Of a DNA stretch of 64,000 bases, positions 18,932 to 28,215 are shown one piece after another; within the stretch, counting starts at the first letter, position 1, and every line of letters starts with the position of its first letter. This stretch comes from Citricoccus muralis (GTDB taxonomy: Bacteria; Actinomycetota; Actinomycetes; Actinomycetales; Micrococcaceae). The notes under the pieces were generated by a model. The model did not search any database, was not told where the DNA came from, and worked only from the letters and a program-made list of their open reading frames with translations. Both the position numbers and the translations under genes were made by a program. Where the stretch lies: contig NZ_CP121252.1 of assembly GCF_029637705.1 (NCBI RefSeq), positions 124,001 to 188,000 of the forward strand. Direction: 5' to 3'.

Positions 18932-20659
18932 TCACTCCCGCCTGGGTCGCCAGTAGGTGTTCCGCCTCGGTACTTGGCCGGGGTCGATGTAGGGTGGCGC
19001 GGTGAACCAGGGCACGTCATCGATGATGTGGATGTCCCAGTCGCCTCGGTCGGCTAACCGGTGATCGTGGTGGCATAGCAGTACCCCGTTGGCGGTGGAG
19101 GTGGGGCCGTGGTTGCGGGCCGGGTCGATGTGGTGGCTTTCGCACCACGGTGCCGGTGTAGTGCATCCGGGGGCGGCGCAGCCGCCGTCGCGGGCGACGA
19201 GGGCTTTGCGTAGGTGTTTATCGAAGAATCGTTCACTGGTGCCGACATCTAGCACTTGTCCTGCACCGCCTAGGACGACGGGCAGGATCTCGGCTTCGCA
19301 GAGTAGGTGGCGGATGGCGGCGGGGCTGATCTGGCCGGTGTAAGAGCCCTGGGAGAGTTCGAAACTCGGTAGGGTGCCGTCAGTCAGCCAGGCCGGGTCG
19401 AAGTTCTTCGGAGCGATCCCTGACTGGTGCATCATGCGTAGCAGCAGGGGCAGGTCGATGGTGACCAGCATCTGGGGCCGGGCCCCGCCTTGGTCTGGGA
19501 GTTTGTTGTGGGGGACTTTCAATCCTGCGGTGAGGACTCCGATCAGAGCGTCGTGGGCTTTCTGGTCCCGGGTGCGGGTATCCAAGCTCTCGGATGGGTT
19601 CCCGTCAGCATCGACCGCATGAGTTTCAGTGCCAGCCTCTGAGGTGCTGGTCGTGTTTTCGCTGTGGGAGCCAGGGGTGGCTCTGGGGTTGTTCATCGCG
19701 TGGACCAGGGTGGAGAGGAGTTCGTCGCCGGCTTGGTCGGTGGCGCATTGCCAGATGCTGAGCTTGCCCCGAGTGCCGATGCGACGTAGTCCCCGCTTCT
19801 TTTCGGCGATTTTGTCGTCGGGTGCTTGGCCGTCGGGATTGATCCGAGTGCTGGTGCGTTGTTTCCACCCGGACGCGTAGGCAGTGAAGGCGTTGTCATC
19901 AAACTCCCGGGCCTGATCAACCAGGGTTTTCTCCCCGTCGTGGATGAGTTTCGTGACCTCTTCTGGGTCAGTGCTCACGGAGCGGGCTTCTTCATCCACC
20001 GCGTTCAGGGCGTCGATGATGGCCTGGGTGGCTCGTGGGGTGATGTCTCCGTCGACGGCGGCGTCGTGGACTTCGGGCAGCGGGGGTTCGGTGGTGGTGC
20101 CCGCGGCGTCGGCGAGGCTGGCCAGGGTGGTATCGGGGTGGATGGCGTTTGCGGTGTGGACACGACGCCGAGCAACACCAAACCCAACATGGGTCTGGAA
20201 GCGCAGATAGTCGGCGGCGTTTTTATGCGCTAACCGCCCGGTGGGTAACCCGAGGAGTTCTAGGCGTTGTTCGTGCAGGGGGAAGATCCGCCCGACAATC
20301 CCGGCCAACGCGGTTTCCACGTTCTCACACAGTCGGCCCAGGGTAGCGGCCTGGGTGATGATGCTGGGCAGCGACCCGGCCGGGTCATCGCAGACGATGG
20401 CGTCCTCATTGTTCTTGCCGCCGGTGGCGTAGTGGCCTTTCTCGTTGGGTAGGAATGAGGTGCCCCAGTCCTGGCGGGTGTCGGGTGTCTGCCGGTGGAA
20501 CGGGGTGAACTCGTCGTGGGCATGGGCCGCAGAGACGCGCCGGCTCAGGGTGGTGAGGCCCTGTTCAAGCAGGGCAGTCAGATCGGCGGTGTTCAGGTCA
20601 TCGAGGGCGTCGAGGAGCTCGGGCAAGGCAGGAAGGGGTGACGGGACAATGATGGTCAC
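18932..20659 (-). CDS. DUF222 / HNH endonuclease domain protein (13E12 repeat family)
   Basis: 575 residues from GTG 20659, preceded by GGGAG. Residues about 1-330 are the helical DUF222 region of actinobacterial 13E12-type proteins. Residues about 490-560 are an HNH nuclease with zinc-binding cysteines: RDGGCAAPGCTTPA, CESHHIDP, then GVLLCHHDHRLAD. A Ser/Thr/Glu-rich insert lies at about 330-370. The family is abundant and copy-variable in actinobacteria and behaves as accessory DNA; its biological role is unsettled. It splits the molybdenum cofactor block between the fdh-like gene and fdhD. A possible promoter is TTGACC with CAATAT 17 bp downstream, at about 20,690-20,720 on the minus strand. 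Confidence 0.85.
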   Translation of the reverse strand: MTIIVPSPLPALPELLDALDDLNTADLTALLEQGLTTLSRRVSAAHAHDEFTPFHRQTPDTRQDWGTSFLPNEKGHYATGGKNNEDAIVCDDPAGSLPSIITQAATLGRLCENVETALAGIVGRIFPLHEQRLELLGLPTGRLAHKNAADYLRFQTHVGFGVARRRVHTANAIHPDTTLASLADAAGTTTEPPLPEVHDAAVDGDITPRATQAIIDALNAVDEEARSVSTDPEEVTKLIHDGEKTLVDQAREFDDNAFTAYASGWKQRTSTRINPDGQAPDDKIAEKKRGLRRIGTRGKLSIWQCATDQAGDELLSTLVHAMNNPRATPGSHSENTTSTSEAGTETHAVDADGNPSESLDTRTRDQKAHDALIGVLTAGLKVPHNKLPDQGGARPQMLVTIDLPLLLRMMHQSGIAPKNFDPAWLTDGTLPSFELSQGSYTGQISPAAIRHLLCEAEILPVVLGGAGQVLDVGTSERFFDKHLRKALVARDGGCAAPGCTTPAPWCESHHIDPARNHGPTSTANGVLLCHHDHRLADRGDWDIHIIDDVPWFTAPPYIDPGQVPRRNTYWRPRRE

Positions 20660-21024
20660 GATGTTGCTCCCTTCCCGATCTGGTCCAGTGTTAACGATAT
20701 TGCTGGTACGTATGTTCTAGGTCAAAGTCTAGTAGATGTTTCAATTCAAGGGAAGTGGTGATCGATGTTGGGGATAAGTTGGGCGCCGAAATGAGTGGGT
20801 GCGCGGGGTGGTGCGGGAGGCGGGTCCTCCACAGGGATGCGACACGCGTTCCATAGCTGCGCTGCAAGAGTCAGCGTGAAGAACACGAACCACGAGGCGC
20901 TTATCTCGTCCTATCCATCGATCAGGATGGTGTTGTGAACACCAGCTAATCCTCTTTCTCGATGAAGTGAACGGACACCGCGGTAGGTCACCGACCCCCG
21001 CGGTCGACAAAGCGAGGTACACCT
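20660..21024. other. Intergenic 365 bp between DUF222 gene and orphan ORF
   Basis: AT-richer than the surrounding core genes, with the likely divergent promoters of both accessory genes. GTTAAC and TACGTA palindromes occur near 20,690-20,715. No RNA gene or convincing ORF was seen; a 93-residue frame on the minus strand has no ribosome binding site and no family resemblance. Confidence 0.4.
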
Positions 21025-21915
21025 ATGGAAAGTGCGCGCGATTGTGGCACTGGGACAACGATCAACATCGCCAACCTGCTTAGGGCCGAGCGCCGAGAGC
21101 CCGGATCTTGGGCGCAAGCGAAGGCTGAACGATCCTGGGAATGTCCGGGATGTCAAGGATTCGCCTGGATGGTCAAACGCAATTCCAGCGCCGGCCATTT
21201 CTCGGCTCACCACGCCACTGGTTGTCTTATGGAAGGCCGACAAGTCGACAACGCTCCCGGCGTCGTAGAACCCCGACGGCGGCCCCTGAACAATGACGCA
21301 TCTGTCTTGGTGTTGCGTCTAGATTCGCGGGTTACTGGACGGGATGGACAAGAAATTCATGCGGACGGAAGCGACCCGGACAGCGCAGGGCGAAGGGGTT
21401 CTGCTCTCGACGGCAGAGTCCACCAGGAAGGGCATAGCCAATCACATAATGTGTCGTCTCTTCTGCGGCATCTCATTGCTGATGAAGGGTATGTGCAGGG
21501 GCTGGTAGACGCTGGAAGGGTTATGGAGGTCCCTGAACGCGGTCGGGTTAGTCCGGAAGATTTGATCTGGTCGATGGACGAACTGGACCCGCGTAACAGG
21601 GCCATGATGGGACGACACGTGATCGTATGGGGCAAGGTCTATTCGGCCAACCATCACCAGCGGACGGGTTCGTGGTTTTTGAACCAGGGTGCTGCGGGCT
21701 ACAACAAGGGCGCCGTCGAAATCTCGGAAGACCTCGCTGCTGTACTCATAACTCTGAACGCGCGCAACGGAGTTGAGGCCTTCTCGGACTTCAGCGGTTG
21801 GTACGTGATCGCCTACGGCAAAACTCGATTGATGGCGAATGGGGGCGTGGGCATCACACCGCTGTGCTCAGACGCTGTGGCCCTGCTTCCGGCAGCTCGT
21901 GGGCGGAGAAGCTAG
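21025..21915 (+). CDS. Orphan protein with CoiA-like N-terminal zinc finger
   Basis: 296 residues; ATG 21025 has GAGG 8 nt upstream. Residues 39-67 read CPGC, then [17 protein letters not shown], a C-x2-C ... H-x3-H/H ... C arrangement resembling the zinc ribbon at the start of CoiA-like competence nucleases. The rest (about 150-296, with [14 protein letters not shown] and [17 protein letters not shown]) is not recognised, and no PD-(D/E)XK nuclease core is evident. Codon use is less GC-biased than in the flanking moeA/fdhD genes, suggesting acquired DNA. Its stop shares the tetranucleotide CTAG with the stop of the convergent fdhD. Confidence 0.6.
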   Translation: MESARDCGTGTTINIANLLRAERREPGSWAQAKAERSWECPGCQGFAWMVKRNSSAGHFSAHHATGCLMEGRQVDNAPGVVEPRRRPLNNDASVLVLRLDSRVTGRDGQEIHADGSDPDSAGRRGSALDGRVHQEGHSQSHNVSSLLRHLIADEGYVQGLVDAGRVMEVPERGRVSPEDLIWSMDELDPRNRAMMGRHVIVWGKVYSANHHQRTGSWFLNQGAAGYNKGAVEISEDLAAVLITLNARNGVEAFSDFSGWYVIAYGKTRLMANGGVGITPLCSDAVALLPAARGRRS

Positions 21916-22757
21916 CCGGTGAAGGTGGAGTCGATGACGCGGTCGTCGCGGGTGTAGACCACCATGGAGGACCCGCGCAGAAAACCGACGATGGTGATGC
22001 CGGCGTCGTCAGCCAGATCTACCGCGAGCGACGACGGCGCGGACACGGCGGCCAGCATCGGAATGCCGGCCATCAGCGCCTTCTGGGTGAGCTCGAAGCT
22101 GGCCCGCCCGGACACCATCAGCACGTGGCCGCGCGCGGGAAGCAGTCCCTGCTGCAGCGCCCAGCCGACCACCTTGTCCACCGCGTTGTGGCGTCCGACG
22201 TCCTCGCGCAACACCAGCATCTCCCCGGTGGTGCCGTCGAAGAGGCCGGCCGCGTGTAGCCCGCCGGTGCGTTCAAACACCGCCTGCTGGTCGCGCAGCT
22301 TCTCCGGGAAGGTGGTGAGCAGCCCGGCTTCAATGACGAGCGGATCATGGCGCACCTCGAACTTCGACGTCGTCGCGACCGCATCGATGCTGGCCTTGCC
22401 GCACACCCCGCAGGAGCTGGTGGTGTAGAAATTGCGCTCTACGGAGGGGTCGGGCGGGGCGACGCCGGGGGCCAGGCTGAGATCGAGCACGTTGTAGGTG
22501 TTGACGTCGTCGACCACGGCGCCCGCGCAGTACCGGGCCGCGGCGAGCTCGCCGGCCGAGGAAATGACACCCTCGGAGACCAGGAACCCGGTGGCCAGTT
22601 CGACGTCGTGGCCGGGGGTGCGCATGGTGACGGCCAGCGGGGTGCCGCCGACGCGCAGCTCCAGCGGTTCCTCCCCGGAGAGGGAATCGGGGCGCTGGGT
22701 GCGCTTCTCTCCGACGGTGATGCGGGTGACGCGACGGCGGGCGGCGATGCGGGACAT
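21912..22757 (-). CDS. fdhD: Formate dehydrogenase sulfurtransferase/accessory protein FdhD
   Basis: 281 residues from ATG 22757 ([13 protein letters not shown]); the open frame extends far upstream but only as antisense of moeA. Motifs: [23 protein letters not shown] near 28, [11 protein letters not shown], the catalytic pair in [11 protein letters not shown] near 125-128, [15 protein letters not shown] near 187 and [12 protein letters not shown] near 215. FdhD passes sulfur from a cysteine desulfurase to the bis-MGD of formate dehydrogenases. It is divergent from moeA2-mobA and is probably needed by the molybdoenzyme at 16.5 kb. Confidence 0.95.
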   Translation of the reverse strand: MSRIAARRRVTRITVGEKRTQRPDSLSGEEPLELRVGGTPLAVTMRTPGHDVELATGFLVSEGVISSAGELAAARYCAGAVVDDVNTYNVLDLSLAPGVAPPDPSVERNFYTTSSCGVCGKASIDAVATTSKFEVRHDPLVIEAGLLTTFPEKLRDQQAVFERTGGLHAAGLFDGTTGEMLVLREDVGRHNAVDKVVGWALQQGLLPARGHVLMVSGRASFELTQKALMAGIPMLAAVSAPSSLAVDLADDAGITIVGFLRGSSMVVYTRDDRVIDSTFTG

Positions 22758-22883
22758 GGCACCAGTCTGCCCCGTTTGGTGCGCGAGTGCGAGGTGGCGC
22801 GCCTGTCTGGTGGGGTGGGCGTGGGGACTGGATAGCATGGGGGCACCGGGTGCGAGGCCCGGGTGGACTTTTCTAGGGGTGCG

Positions 22884-24161
22884 ATGAACGACGACGGGCT
22901 GGTGTCGGCGGCGGCGTGGGGTGACTGGCTGCGCGCGCAGATCGCGACGACGGCGGTGGTCGAGCGTGCGGTGACGGAGGCGCACGGGCTGGTGCTCGCC
23001 GAGGATGCGGTGGCGCGGTACGACCTGCCGCTGTGGGCGAATTCGGCGATGGACGGGTACGCGGTGCGGGCGGCGGATCTGGGTGTCGGGGTAAGCCTGC
23101 GCGTGCTGGGCGAGGTGCCTGCGGGCAGCGGCGCGGATCCGGAGATGCCGGTCGGGTGCGCGGTGCGGATCATGACGGGTGCTGCGGTGCCCACCGACGC
23201 CGACGCCGTGATCCCGGTGGAGCGGACCCGCAGCGCTGACGGCGAGACCTGGGCCCGCGACACCGTGCAGATCCTGGAACCGGTGGCCGAGGGCGCGAAC
23301 ATCCGCCGTCCCGGGGAGGACACCCGCGCCGGCACCGTGCTGGCCGCCGCGGGCACCCGGCTCACTGCCGCCCGTCAGGCCGCCCTCGCCGCCGCCGGAG
23401 TGGAGCGCGTGCGCGTGCACGCCGCACCGCGGGTCGCCGTCGTCGTCACCGGGTCCGAACTGTGCGCCCCCGGGCAGGTGCCGCAGCGCGGGCAGATCCC
23501 GGAGTCGAACTCGGTGCTGATCGCCGGGCTGCTGCGTGAGGTGGGGCTTGAGCCGGTGGCGGTGCGACATTCACGCGACGACGCGGCCGGGGCGCGCGCG
23601 CTGCTCGCCGAGCTGGCCCGCGGCATGGTGGACAGCTCGGGCTGCGACCTCATCCTCACCACCGGCGGCATCGGGCCGGGCACCCACGACGTGGTGCGCA
23701 TCGCGTTGGAATCTGAGCCCGGGGTGCGCGGGGCTCATGTGGCCGTTCGACCGGGGGCGCCCCAGCGGGCCGGGCGACTCACCGACGGGCCGCTGGTGAT
23801 CGCGCTGCCCGGCAACCCGGTGAGCGCGGCGGTGAGTTTTGAGCTGTTCGTGCGGCCGGTGTTGCTGGGGATGCAGGGTGCGGCGCGCACCGAGCGTCCG
23901 CGGGTGCAGGCGGTGGCCGGGGCGGACTGGCGTGGCAAGGTCGGTCGGCTCCAGGTGTTGCCCGTGCGGGTGGACGACGCGGGTGAGGCCGGCAGGACGG
24001 TCGACGCCCCTCAACTGTGCTGCGTGCCGGCGGTGAATCCGCGCGGGGTGTCGCATGCGGTGGGTGGTCACGGTACCGCTGACGGCTACGCGTTGGTGGC
24101 CGAGGACCGCGGCGATGTGCGCGCCGGCGAGACCGTCCCCGTGATCCTGGTGGGGTCATGA
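22884..24161 (+). CDS. moeA: Molybdopterin molybdenumtransferase MoeA (second copy)
   Basis: 425 residues from ATG 22884, preferred over GTG 22863 because AGGGG lies just upstream. MoeA signatures: [17 protein letters not shown] near 53, [17 protein letters not shown] near 96, [12 protein letters not shown] near 137, [10 protein letters not shown] near 208, [15 protein letters not shown] near 255 and [16 protein letters not shown] near 307. Operon with mobA (4-bp overlap) and a DUF6457-like gene. Compared with the first MoeA at 6.9-8.2 kb it lacks the Pro/Thr-rich insert. Both carry the same residue set, so both are probably active. Confidence 0.93.
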   Translation: MNDDGLVSAAAWGDWLRAQIATTAVVERAVTEAHGLVLAEDAVARYDLPLWANSAMDGYAVRAADLGVGVSLRVLGEVPAGSGADPEMPVGCAVRIMTGAAVPTDADAVIPVERTRSADGETWARDTVQILEPVAEGANIRRPGEDTRAGTVLAAAGTRLTAARQAALAAAGVERVRVHAAPRVAVVVTGSELCAPGQVPQRGQIPESNSVLIAGLLREVGLEPVAVRHSRDDAAGARALLAELARGMVDSSGCDLILTTGGIGPGTHDVVRIALESEPGVRGAHVAVRPGAPQRAGRLTDGPLVIALPGNPVSAAVSFELFVRPVLLGMQGAARTERPRVQAVAGADWRGKVGRLQVLPVRVDDAGEAGRTVDAPQLCCVPAVNPRGVSHAVGGHGTADGYALVAEDRGDVRAGETVPVILVGS

Positions 24162-24850
24162 TGCTCGACGCCGTGATTCTCGCGGGCGGGCGCGGCAGTC
24201 GGCTCGGCGGTCTCGACAAGGCCACCCTGCGGATCGACGGCGAACGCCTGGTGGACCGCGCCGCGGCCGCCGCCCGCGGGAACGGTGCCGGGCGCATCGT
24301 CGTCGTCGGACCCGAGCACACCCGCGCCCCGGGCAGCCTCGTGGTGCGCGAAGACCCGCCGCTGTCTGGCCCGCTGGCGGCGCTGGCCACCGCGCTGCCG
24401 CACCTCGACGCGACCTGGACGCTGCTGCTGTCCTGCGACCTCGAGCACCCCGACGCCGTGTGCGCCCTGTTGGCCGAGCAGTTGGCGGAGCACCTGGCGC
24501 CTACTCCCGATCCGGAGCCCGCTGTATCAATTCCGCAAGACGGGTGGGTGCTGGTCGACGACGACGGCTACCCGCAATGGCTGGCGGGCCTCTACCGCAC
24601 CGCTGCTCTGCGCCGTGGGGTCGAACAACTGGGCGACGACGGCGACGGTGCAGACGCCGACAGCCGCCTGACCCACCTCGCCGACCTGCCGTTACGCGCC
24701 CTGTTCCGCGCCGGGGACCTGCGCCTCACCAAGATCCCGGCCCCTGGTTCCCGCACCGCCGACATCGACCGGCCCGAAGACCTCACCCGCGCCCGTGCCA
24801 TCCCTGACTCACAGCCTGACCCCGACCCCGAAGGAGACCAGACCCCATGA
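24158..24850 (+). CDS. mobA: Molybdenum cofactor guanylyltransferase (MobA-like)
   Basis: 230 residues. The nucleotidyltransferase opening AVILAGGRGSRLGGLDKATL (residues 5-24) binds GTP. REDPPLSGPLAALATAL near 63 and the metal-binding aspartate in LLLSCDLEHPD near 92 follow the MobA pattern (the usual CDMP is CDLE here). MobA adds GMP to molybdopterin, giving the bis-MGD that FdhF-type enzymes need. Start ATG 24158 overlaps the moeA stop and its own stop overlaps the next gene. Confidence 0.85.
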   Translation: MMLDAVILAGGRGSRLGGLDKATLRIDGERLVDRAAAAARGNGAGRIVVVGPEHTRAPGSLVVREDPPLSGPLAALATALPHLDATWTLLLSCDLEHPDAVCALLAEQLAEHLAPTPDPEPAVSIPQDGWVLVDDDGYPQWLAGLYRTAALRRGVEQLGDDGDGADADSRLTHLADLPLRALFRAGDLRLTKIPAPGSRTADIDRPEDLTRARAIPDSQPDPDPEGDQTP

Positions 24851-25194
24851 GCGCTTCGAACAGCAAGCACCTGCCCCCGTCCGCCCTGAACGACTGGCTG
24901 GCCGAGGTTGCCCCCGAGCTCGGCCTGGACCCGGAGGTGGTGCCGATCGGCAAGGTGCTGGACATCGCCCGCGACGTCGCCCACGGGGTCGCTCGGCCCG
25001 CCGCCCCGCTCACCACGTTCCTCGTCGGCCTGGCGCTGGGGCAGGCGCAGGCGGGGTCCGGTACGGGCACTGACGACGCCTCCGCCCACGACGACGAGAG
25101 CGATCCGGGCCTGGCGCCCGACTTCGACGAGCTCCAGGCCCGGGTCACCGCCCTCGCCGAGAGGTGGGAGTACCAGGGTCCGTCCGACAGCTGA
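24847..25194 (+). CDS. Small DUF6457-like protein of the mobA operon
   Basis: 115 residues, acidic, with LNDWLAEVAPELGLDPEVV near 15 and VLDIARDVAHGVARPAAPLTTFLVGLALG near 38, then an acidic low-complexity stretch. This matches a small actinobacterial family (DUF6457 by recall) found beside or fused to MobA; no biochemical role is known to me. The ATGA overlap with mobA implies coupled translation and perhaps a partner role in guanylylation. Confidence 0.7.
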   Translation: MSASNSKHLPPSALNDWLAEVAPELGLDPEVVPIGKVLDIARDVAHGVARPAAPLTTFLVGLALGQAQAGSGTGTDDASAHDDESDPGLAPDFDELQARVTALAERWEYQGPSDS

Positions 25195-25311
25195 CCCACC
25201 GGAACAACAGCCCTACTGCACGCGACGCCACATCACCTGTTTCTGTCTGAAAAGCGATGAATCTGCGTGTCGGACTCGGGCGAACGGACGCGAGTCACAC
25301 GGATCAGCCGA

Positions 25312-25640
25312 TCACTGACGCGGCAGTCCGGGCGGGTTGATGAGCGCTTCCTCCACGGCTTCCTCGCCGAGATCCCAGCGGTCCAGGACCTCGCCGTACT
25401 CGCCGCTGGCGATGGCGATGGCGTGGTCCAGCACGAGGGAGACGGCCTCGACCAGTCCGTTGTCCTTCGCCGTCGTGCAGCAGCAGGAAGGTGCCCAGCG
25501 GCGGGGCGAAGAGGTGCGGCGAGTAGCGCAGCATCTCGGCCCGGGCGGGCTCGCCGTGTCACGCAGGCCGTGCCGCCGTCGCGCGTCATGCGGCGCCGCA
25601 CAGGCGCCTTCACGTCGTCGCCCTGACCCGGCGCCCACTC
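25312..25640 (-). pseudogene. Decayed 3' end of a family 3 (amino-acid type) ABC solute-binding protein
   Basis: The final 46 residues of one minus-strand frame (KDNGLVEAVSLVLDHAIAIA, then GEYGEVLDRWDLGEEAV) are a clear match to the C-terminus of polar amino-acid solute-binding proteins. Upstream of KDNGL the frame becomes arginine-rich nonsense, while other frames look more protein-like (EMLRYSPHLFAPPL), so the remnant carries at least one frameshift and has no N-terminal half, signal peptide or start. It sits between the mobA operon and the ABC-2 permease. The rest of 25,195-25,311 shows nothing. Confidence 0.5.
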
Positions 25641-25641
25641 C

Positions 25642-26532
25642 TCAGCGGGCCACCTTGCGCGGGAACACGACGGCGATGAGCGCCAGCGACACCGCGATGA
25701 AGCCTGCGCACCACGCCGCGCCCACCAGCAGGTCGGCGGTGAGCGCCGACCAGGGCTCGCCGGTGAACAGCGCCCGGGACGCGTCGATGATCGGCGTCAT
25801 CGGCTGATGCCCCGCGAAGCCCTGCAGCCAGCCGGGCATGGTCTCCACCGGGGCGAATCCGGAGGAGATATAGGGCAGGAACAGCAGCATGAATCCGTAG
25901 CCGCTGGCCGATTCCGCCGACCCGGACACCAGCCCCAGCAGCGTGAATACGCAGGTGATCACCAGGATCCACAGCATGATCAGCCCGATCGCCGTCAGGA
26001 TCTGCACGGGAGAGGCCGCGGTGCGGAACCCGAGGGCGAAGGCCGCCGCCACCACCACCGCGGTGGCCATCAGATTGCGCACCAAGGAGGAGACGGTGTG
26101 CCCCAGCAGCACGGTGATCACCGGGAACGGCATGGTGCGCAGGCGGTTCATGAACCCGGTGTTGACGTCGTTGGCGACGACGACGGCGGTGTAGGAGGCG
26201 CCGAATCCGGCGGCGGTGAGGGCGATCGCCGGCAGCACGTACGCGAGATAGGCGCCGCGGGCCTCCGCCGCTGATCCGGCTGACCCCGCCGCGCCCGCCG
26301 CATCCGCGGGCGTGACGTTCATCGCCCCGCCCAGGATGAAGGTGAACACCAGCATCAGCATCAGGGGAAGCAGCACCGCCATCAGCAGGGACTCGCCGTC
26401 GCGGAAGGAGTGCTTCAGGCTGCGCGCGGAGAAGACCCGCAGCGCCGTGGAGAATCCGGCGCCGCGCTGACGAGGCGTCCCGGTTGCCGGGTGCAGGTCG
26501 TTCGTGCCGCGCATATCGATGGTGGTGCTCAT
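25642..26532 (-). CDS. ABC-2 type drug exporter permease (DrrB-like)
   Basis: 296 residues from ATG 26532 (MSTTIDMRGTND), overlapping the ATPase stop by ATGA. Six hydrophobic helices, with a long external Ala/Gly loop (residues 75-95) after the first. Motifs typical of DrrB-like permeases: FMNRLRTMPFPVITVLLG near 131 and PYISSGFAPVETMPGWLQ near 213. With the adjacent ATPase it should form an exporter for a drug-like or lipid substrate; the substrate is unknown. The divergent TetR is the likely repressor. Confidence 0.88.
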   Translation of the reverse strand: MSTTIDMRGTNDLHPATGTPRQRGAGFSTALRVFSARSLKHSFRDGESLLMAVLLPLMLMLVFTFILGGAMNVTPADAAGAAGSAGSAAEARGAYLAYVLPAIALTAAGFGASYTAVVVANDVNTGFMNRLRTMPFPVITVLLGHTVSSLVRNLMATAVVVAAAFALGFRTAASPVQILTAIGLIMLWILVITCVFTLLGLVSGSAESASGYGFMLLFLPYISSGFAPVETMPGWLQGFAGHQPMTPIIDASRALFTGEPWSALTADLLVGAAWCAGFIAVSLALIAVVFPRKVAR

Positions 26533-27335
26533 GCTGCACTCCCCGCCTTCTCGCTCGTCTTCTCGGCCGGCGTCGTGTTCGGCGTCGCGCCCGTTTCCGT
26601 CGCGGACGTCTCGGTGAGCGCGAGGAACACGTCCTCCAGCGTGGCCGCCCCGAGACGCTCCTTGAGCTCGACGGCGGTGCCCTCGGCCACGATGCCGCCG
26701 TCGTGCAGCACCAGAATCCGGTCGGCCAGCGCCTCGGCCTCCTCCAGATACTGGGTGGTGAGGAAGATCGACGTTCCGGCGCGGGCCAGGGCGGTGATCT
26801 CGTCCCAGAGCGCCAAGCGGCTGCGGGTGTCCAGGCCGGTGGTGGGCTCGTCGAGGAAGATCAGCTGCGGTGCGGCGATGAGGCACAGGGCGAGATCGAG
26901 CTTGCGCCGCATGCCGCCCGAGTAGGTGGACACCGGCCGCGCCGCCGCCGTCGTCAGGTCGAAGCGCTCCAGCAGCCGCCCGCCACGTCGTCGGGTTTCG
27001 GCGCGCGAGAGCCCGAAGAGCTGGCCCATCATCAGCATGTTCTCGGTGCCGGTGAGCCGCTGATCTACGGCGGCGTACTGCCCCGTCACCGAGATCAGGC
27101 TCCGCAGGCGGCGCTGGTCAGCCTGGGGGTCCAGGCCCAGCACGCGGACCCGGCCGGCGTCGGCGCGGATCAGCGTGGAGAGGATGTTCACCAGGGTGGT
27201 CTTCCCCGCGCCGTTGGGGCCGAGCAGCGCATGGAGGCCCGGCGGGAGGCGGAAGGTGACCTGGTCGAGCACGCGATGCGTGCCGAAGCTCTTGCTCAGC
27301 CGGGAGACGTCCAGCAGCGGTTCTGTGTATGACAT
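26529..27335 (-). CDS. ABC transporter ATP-binding protein (DrrA-like)
   Basis: 268 residues from ATG 27335 (MSYTEPLLDVSRLSKSFG). Walker A GPNGAGKTTLV near 39, Q-loop in SVTGQYAAVD, signature STYSGGMRRKLDLALCL near 133, Walker B LIFLDEPTTGLD near 157, then a DrrA-type C-terminal part (ATLEDVFLALTE). The last 25 residues are a Thr/Glu/Ala-rich tail. The upstream frame runs into the antisense of tetR and was not used. The start codon lies inside a pair of TetR-like operator sequences (27,327-27,355). Confidence 0.9.
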   Translation of the reverse strand: MSYTEPLLDVSRLSKSFGTHRVLDQVTFRLPPGLHALLGPNGAGKTTLVNILSTLIRADAGRVRVLGLDPQADQRRLRSLISVTGQYAAVDQRLTGTENMLMMGQLFGLSRAETRRRGGRLLERFDLTTAAARPVSTYSGGMRRKLDLALCLIAAPQLIFLDEPTTGLDTRSRLALWDEITALARAGTSIFLTTQYLEEAEALADRILVLHDGGIVAEGTAVELKERLGAATLEDVFLALTETSATETGATPNTTPAEKTSEKAGSAA

Positions 27336-27355
27336 ATACAGAGTATGACACATAC
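27327..27355. promoter_or_regulatory. Twin 13-bp operators for the divergent TetR
   Basis: Two near-identical sequences, GTATGACATATAC (27,327-27,339) and GTATGACACATAC (27,343-27,355), are centred 16 bp apart. The second has perfect GTATG/CATAC arms around a 3-bp spacer. They overlap the exporter ATG and lie 60-90 bp upstream of tetR. Repression of both directions by the TetR protein is inferred from position and symmetry. Confidence 0.6.
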
Positions 27356-27414
27356 TGTGGATCATGTACACAGAAGCGGGGATCTCGCCGTGAGGCGCCG
27401 GACCGCGTGAGACA

Positions 27415-28215
27415 ATGGCGGGCATGGCTGACACCACCGACACCGGGTTGCCGCGCGCCATCGCCATCGCCTGGGGCATGCAGGAAGCTCCCCAGCGCGG
27501 GCCGAGCCGCGGGCTGAGCCACGAGCGGATCGTGGAAGCCGCCATCGCGATCGCCGACGCCGAGGGGCTGACCGCCGTCACGATGCAGGCGGTGGCCCGA
27601 TCCCTGGGGTTCACCACCATGTCGCTCTACCGCTACGTCTCCAGCAAGGACGAGCTGCTGCTGCTGATGCAGGACGCCGCCAGTGCGCTGCCGAAGAAGG
27701 TCACGCTGCCCTCGGGGTGGCGCGCCGCGCTGCGCGAGTGGGCGCAGCTGGTCCGCGCGGCCTTTCGCGCCCATCCCTGGATTCTGAGCATTCCGCGCGG
27801 CCAGGTCTCGGTGCTGATGCCCCAGTCCACCCGTGCCGCCGATCTCGGCCTGGCCGCCCTGGAGGAGCTCGAGCTGGACGACGACGAGAAGGTCGGCGTC
27901 ATCCTCAGCGTCTCGCAGTTTGTGGGCTCCATGGTGGAGCTCGAGCAGAACCTGGCGCGCGAGGGCGCCGTCGAGTTCTCCCCGGAGGGCGCGGAGCTGA
28001 TGGCGGAGGTCATCACCGCCGAGCGGTTCCCGCACCTGCAGCCGCTGGTGGCCGGCGGGCACTATGTGGGCGGGTCGCCGACGGCGGGTGACGGCGGAGA
28101 CGGCGGCGACGAGAGCAGTGAGGTGAGCGCGTTGGTGGAGGACGAATTCAGCTTCGGGCTCGAGCTGCTCCTCAGCGGCCTGGAGGCGCTGGAGCGCTCG
28201 CGGTCGGCGGATTGA
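27415..28215 (+). CDS. TetR family repressor of the ABC-2 exporter
   Basis: 266 residues from ATG 27415; ATG 27424 is equally possible. HTH at residues 35-80 (SHERIVEAAIAIADAEG, VTMQAVARSLGFTTMSLYRYV). The C-terminal ligand-binding part carries a Gly/Asp-rich loop near residues 220-235. It is divergent from the drrAB-like genes and has twin operators in between. The last 95 bp of its coding region and 3' flank occur a second time at 30,330-30,424, on the far side of an inserted gene. Confidence 0.88.
   Translation: MAGMADTTDTGLPRAIAIAWGMQEAPQRGPSRGLSHERIVEAAIAIADAEGLTAVTMQAVARSLGFTTMSLYRYVSSKDELLLLMQDAASALPKKVTLPSGWRAALREWAQLVRAAFRAHPWILSIPRGQVSVLMPQSTRAADLGLAALEELELDDDEKVGVILSVSQFVGSMVELEQNLAREGAVEFSPEGAELMAEVITAERFPHLQPLVAGGHYVGGSPTAGDGGDGGDESSEVSALVEDEFSFGLELLLSGLEALERSRSAD

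Noticed and set aside
20741-21022. 93-codon minus-strand frame between the DUF222 and zinc-finger genes
   Set aside because: No ribosome binding site, Arg/Ser/Pro-rich, and it overlaps the promoter region of both neighbours.
21912-23570. 552-codon version of FdhD
   Set aside because: The N-terminal 270 codons are antisense of moeA and rich in Arg/His; ATG 22757 gives a normal-length FdhD.
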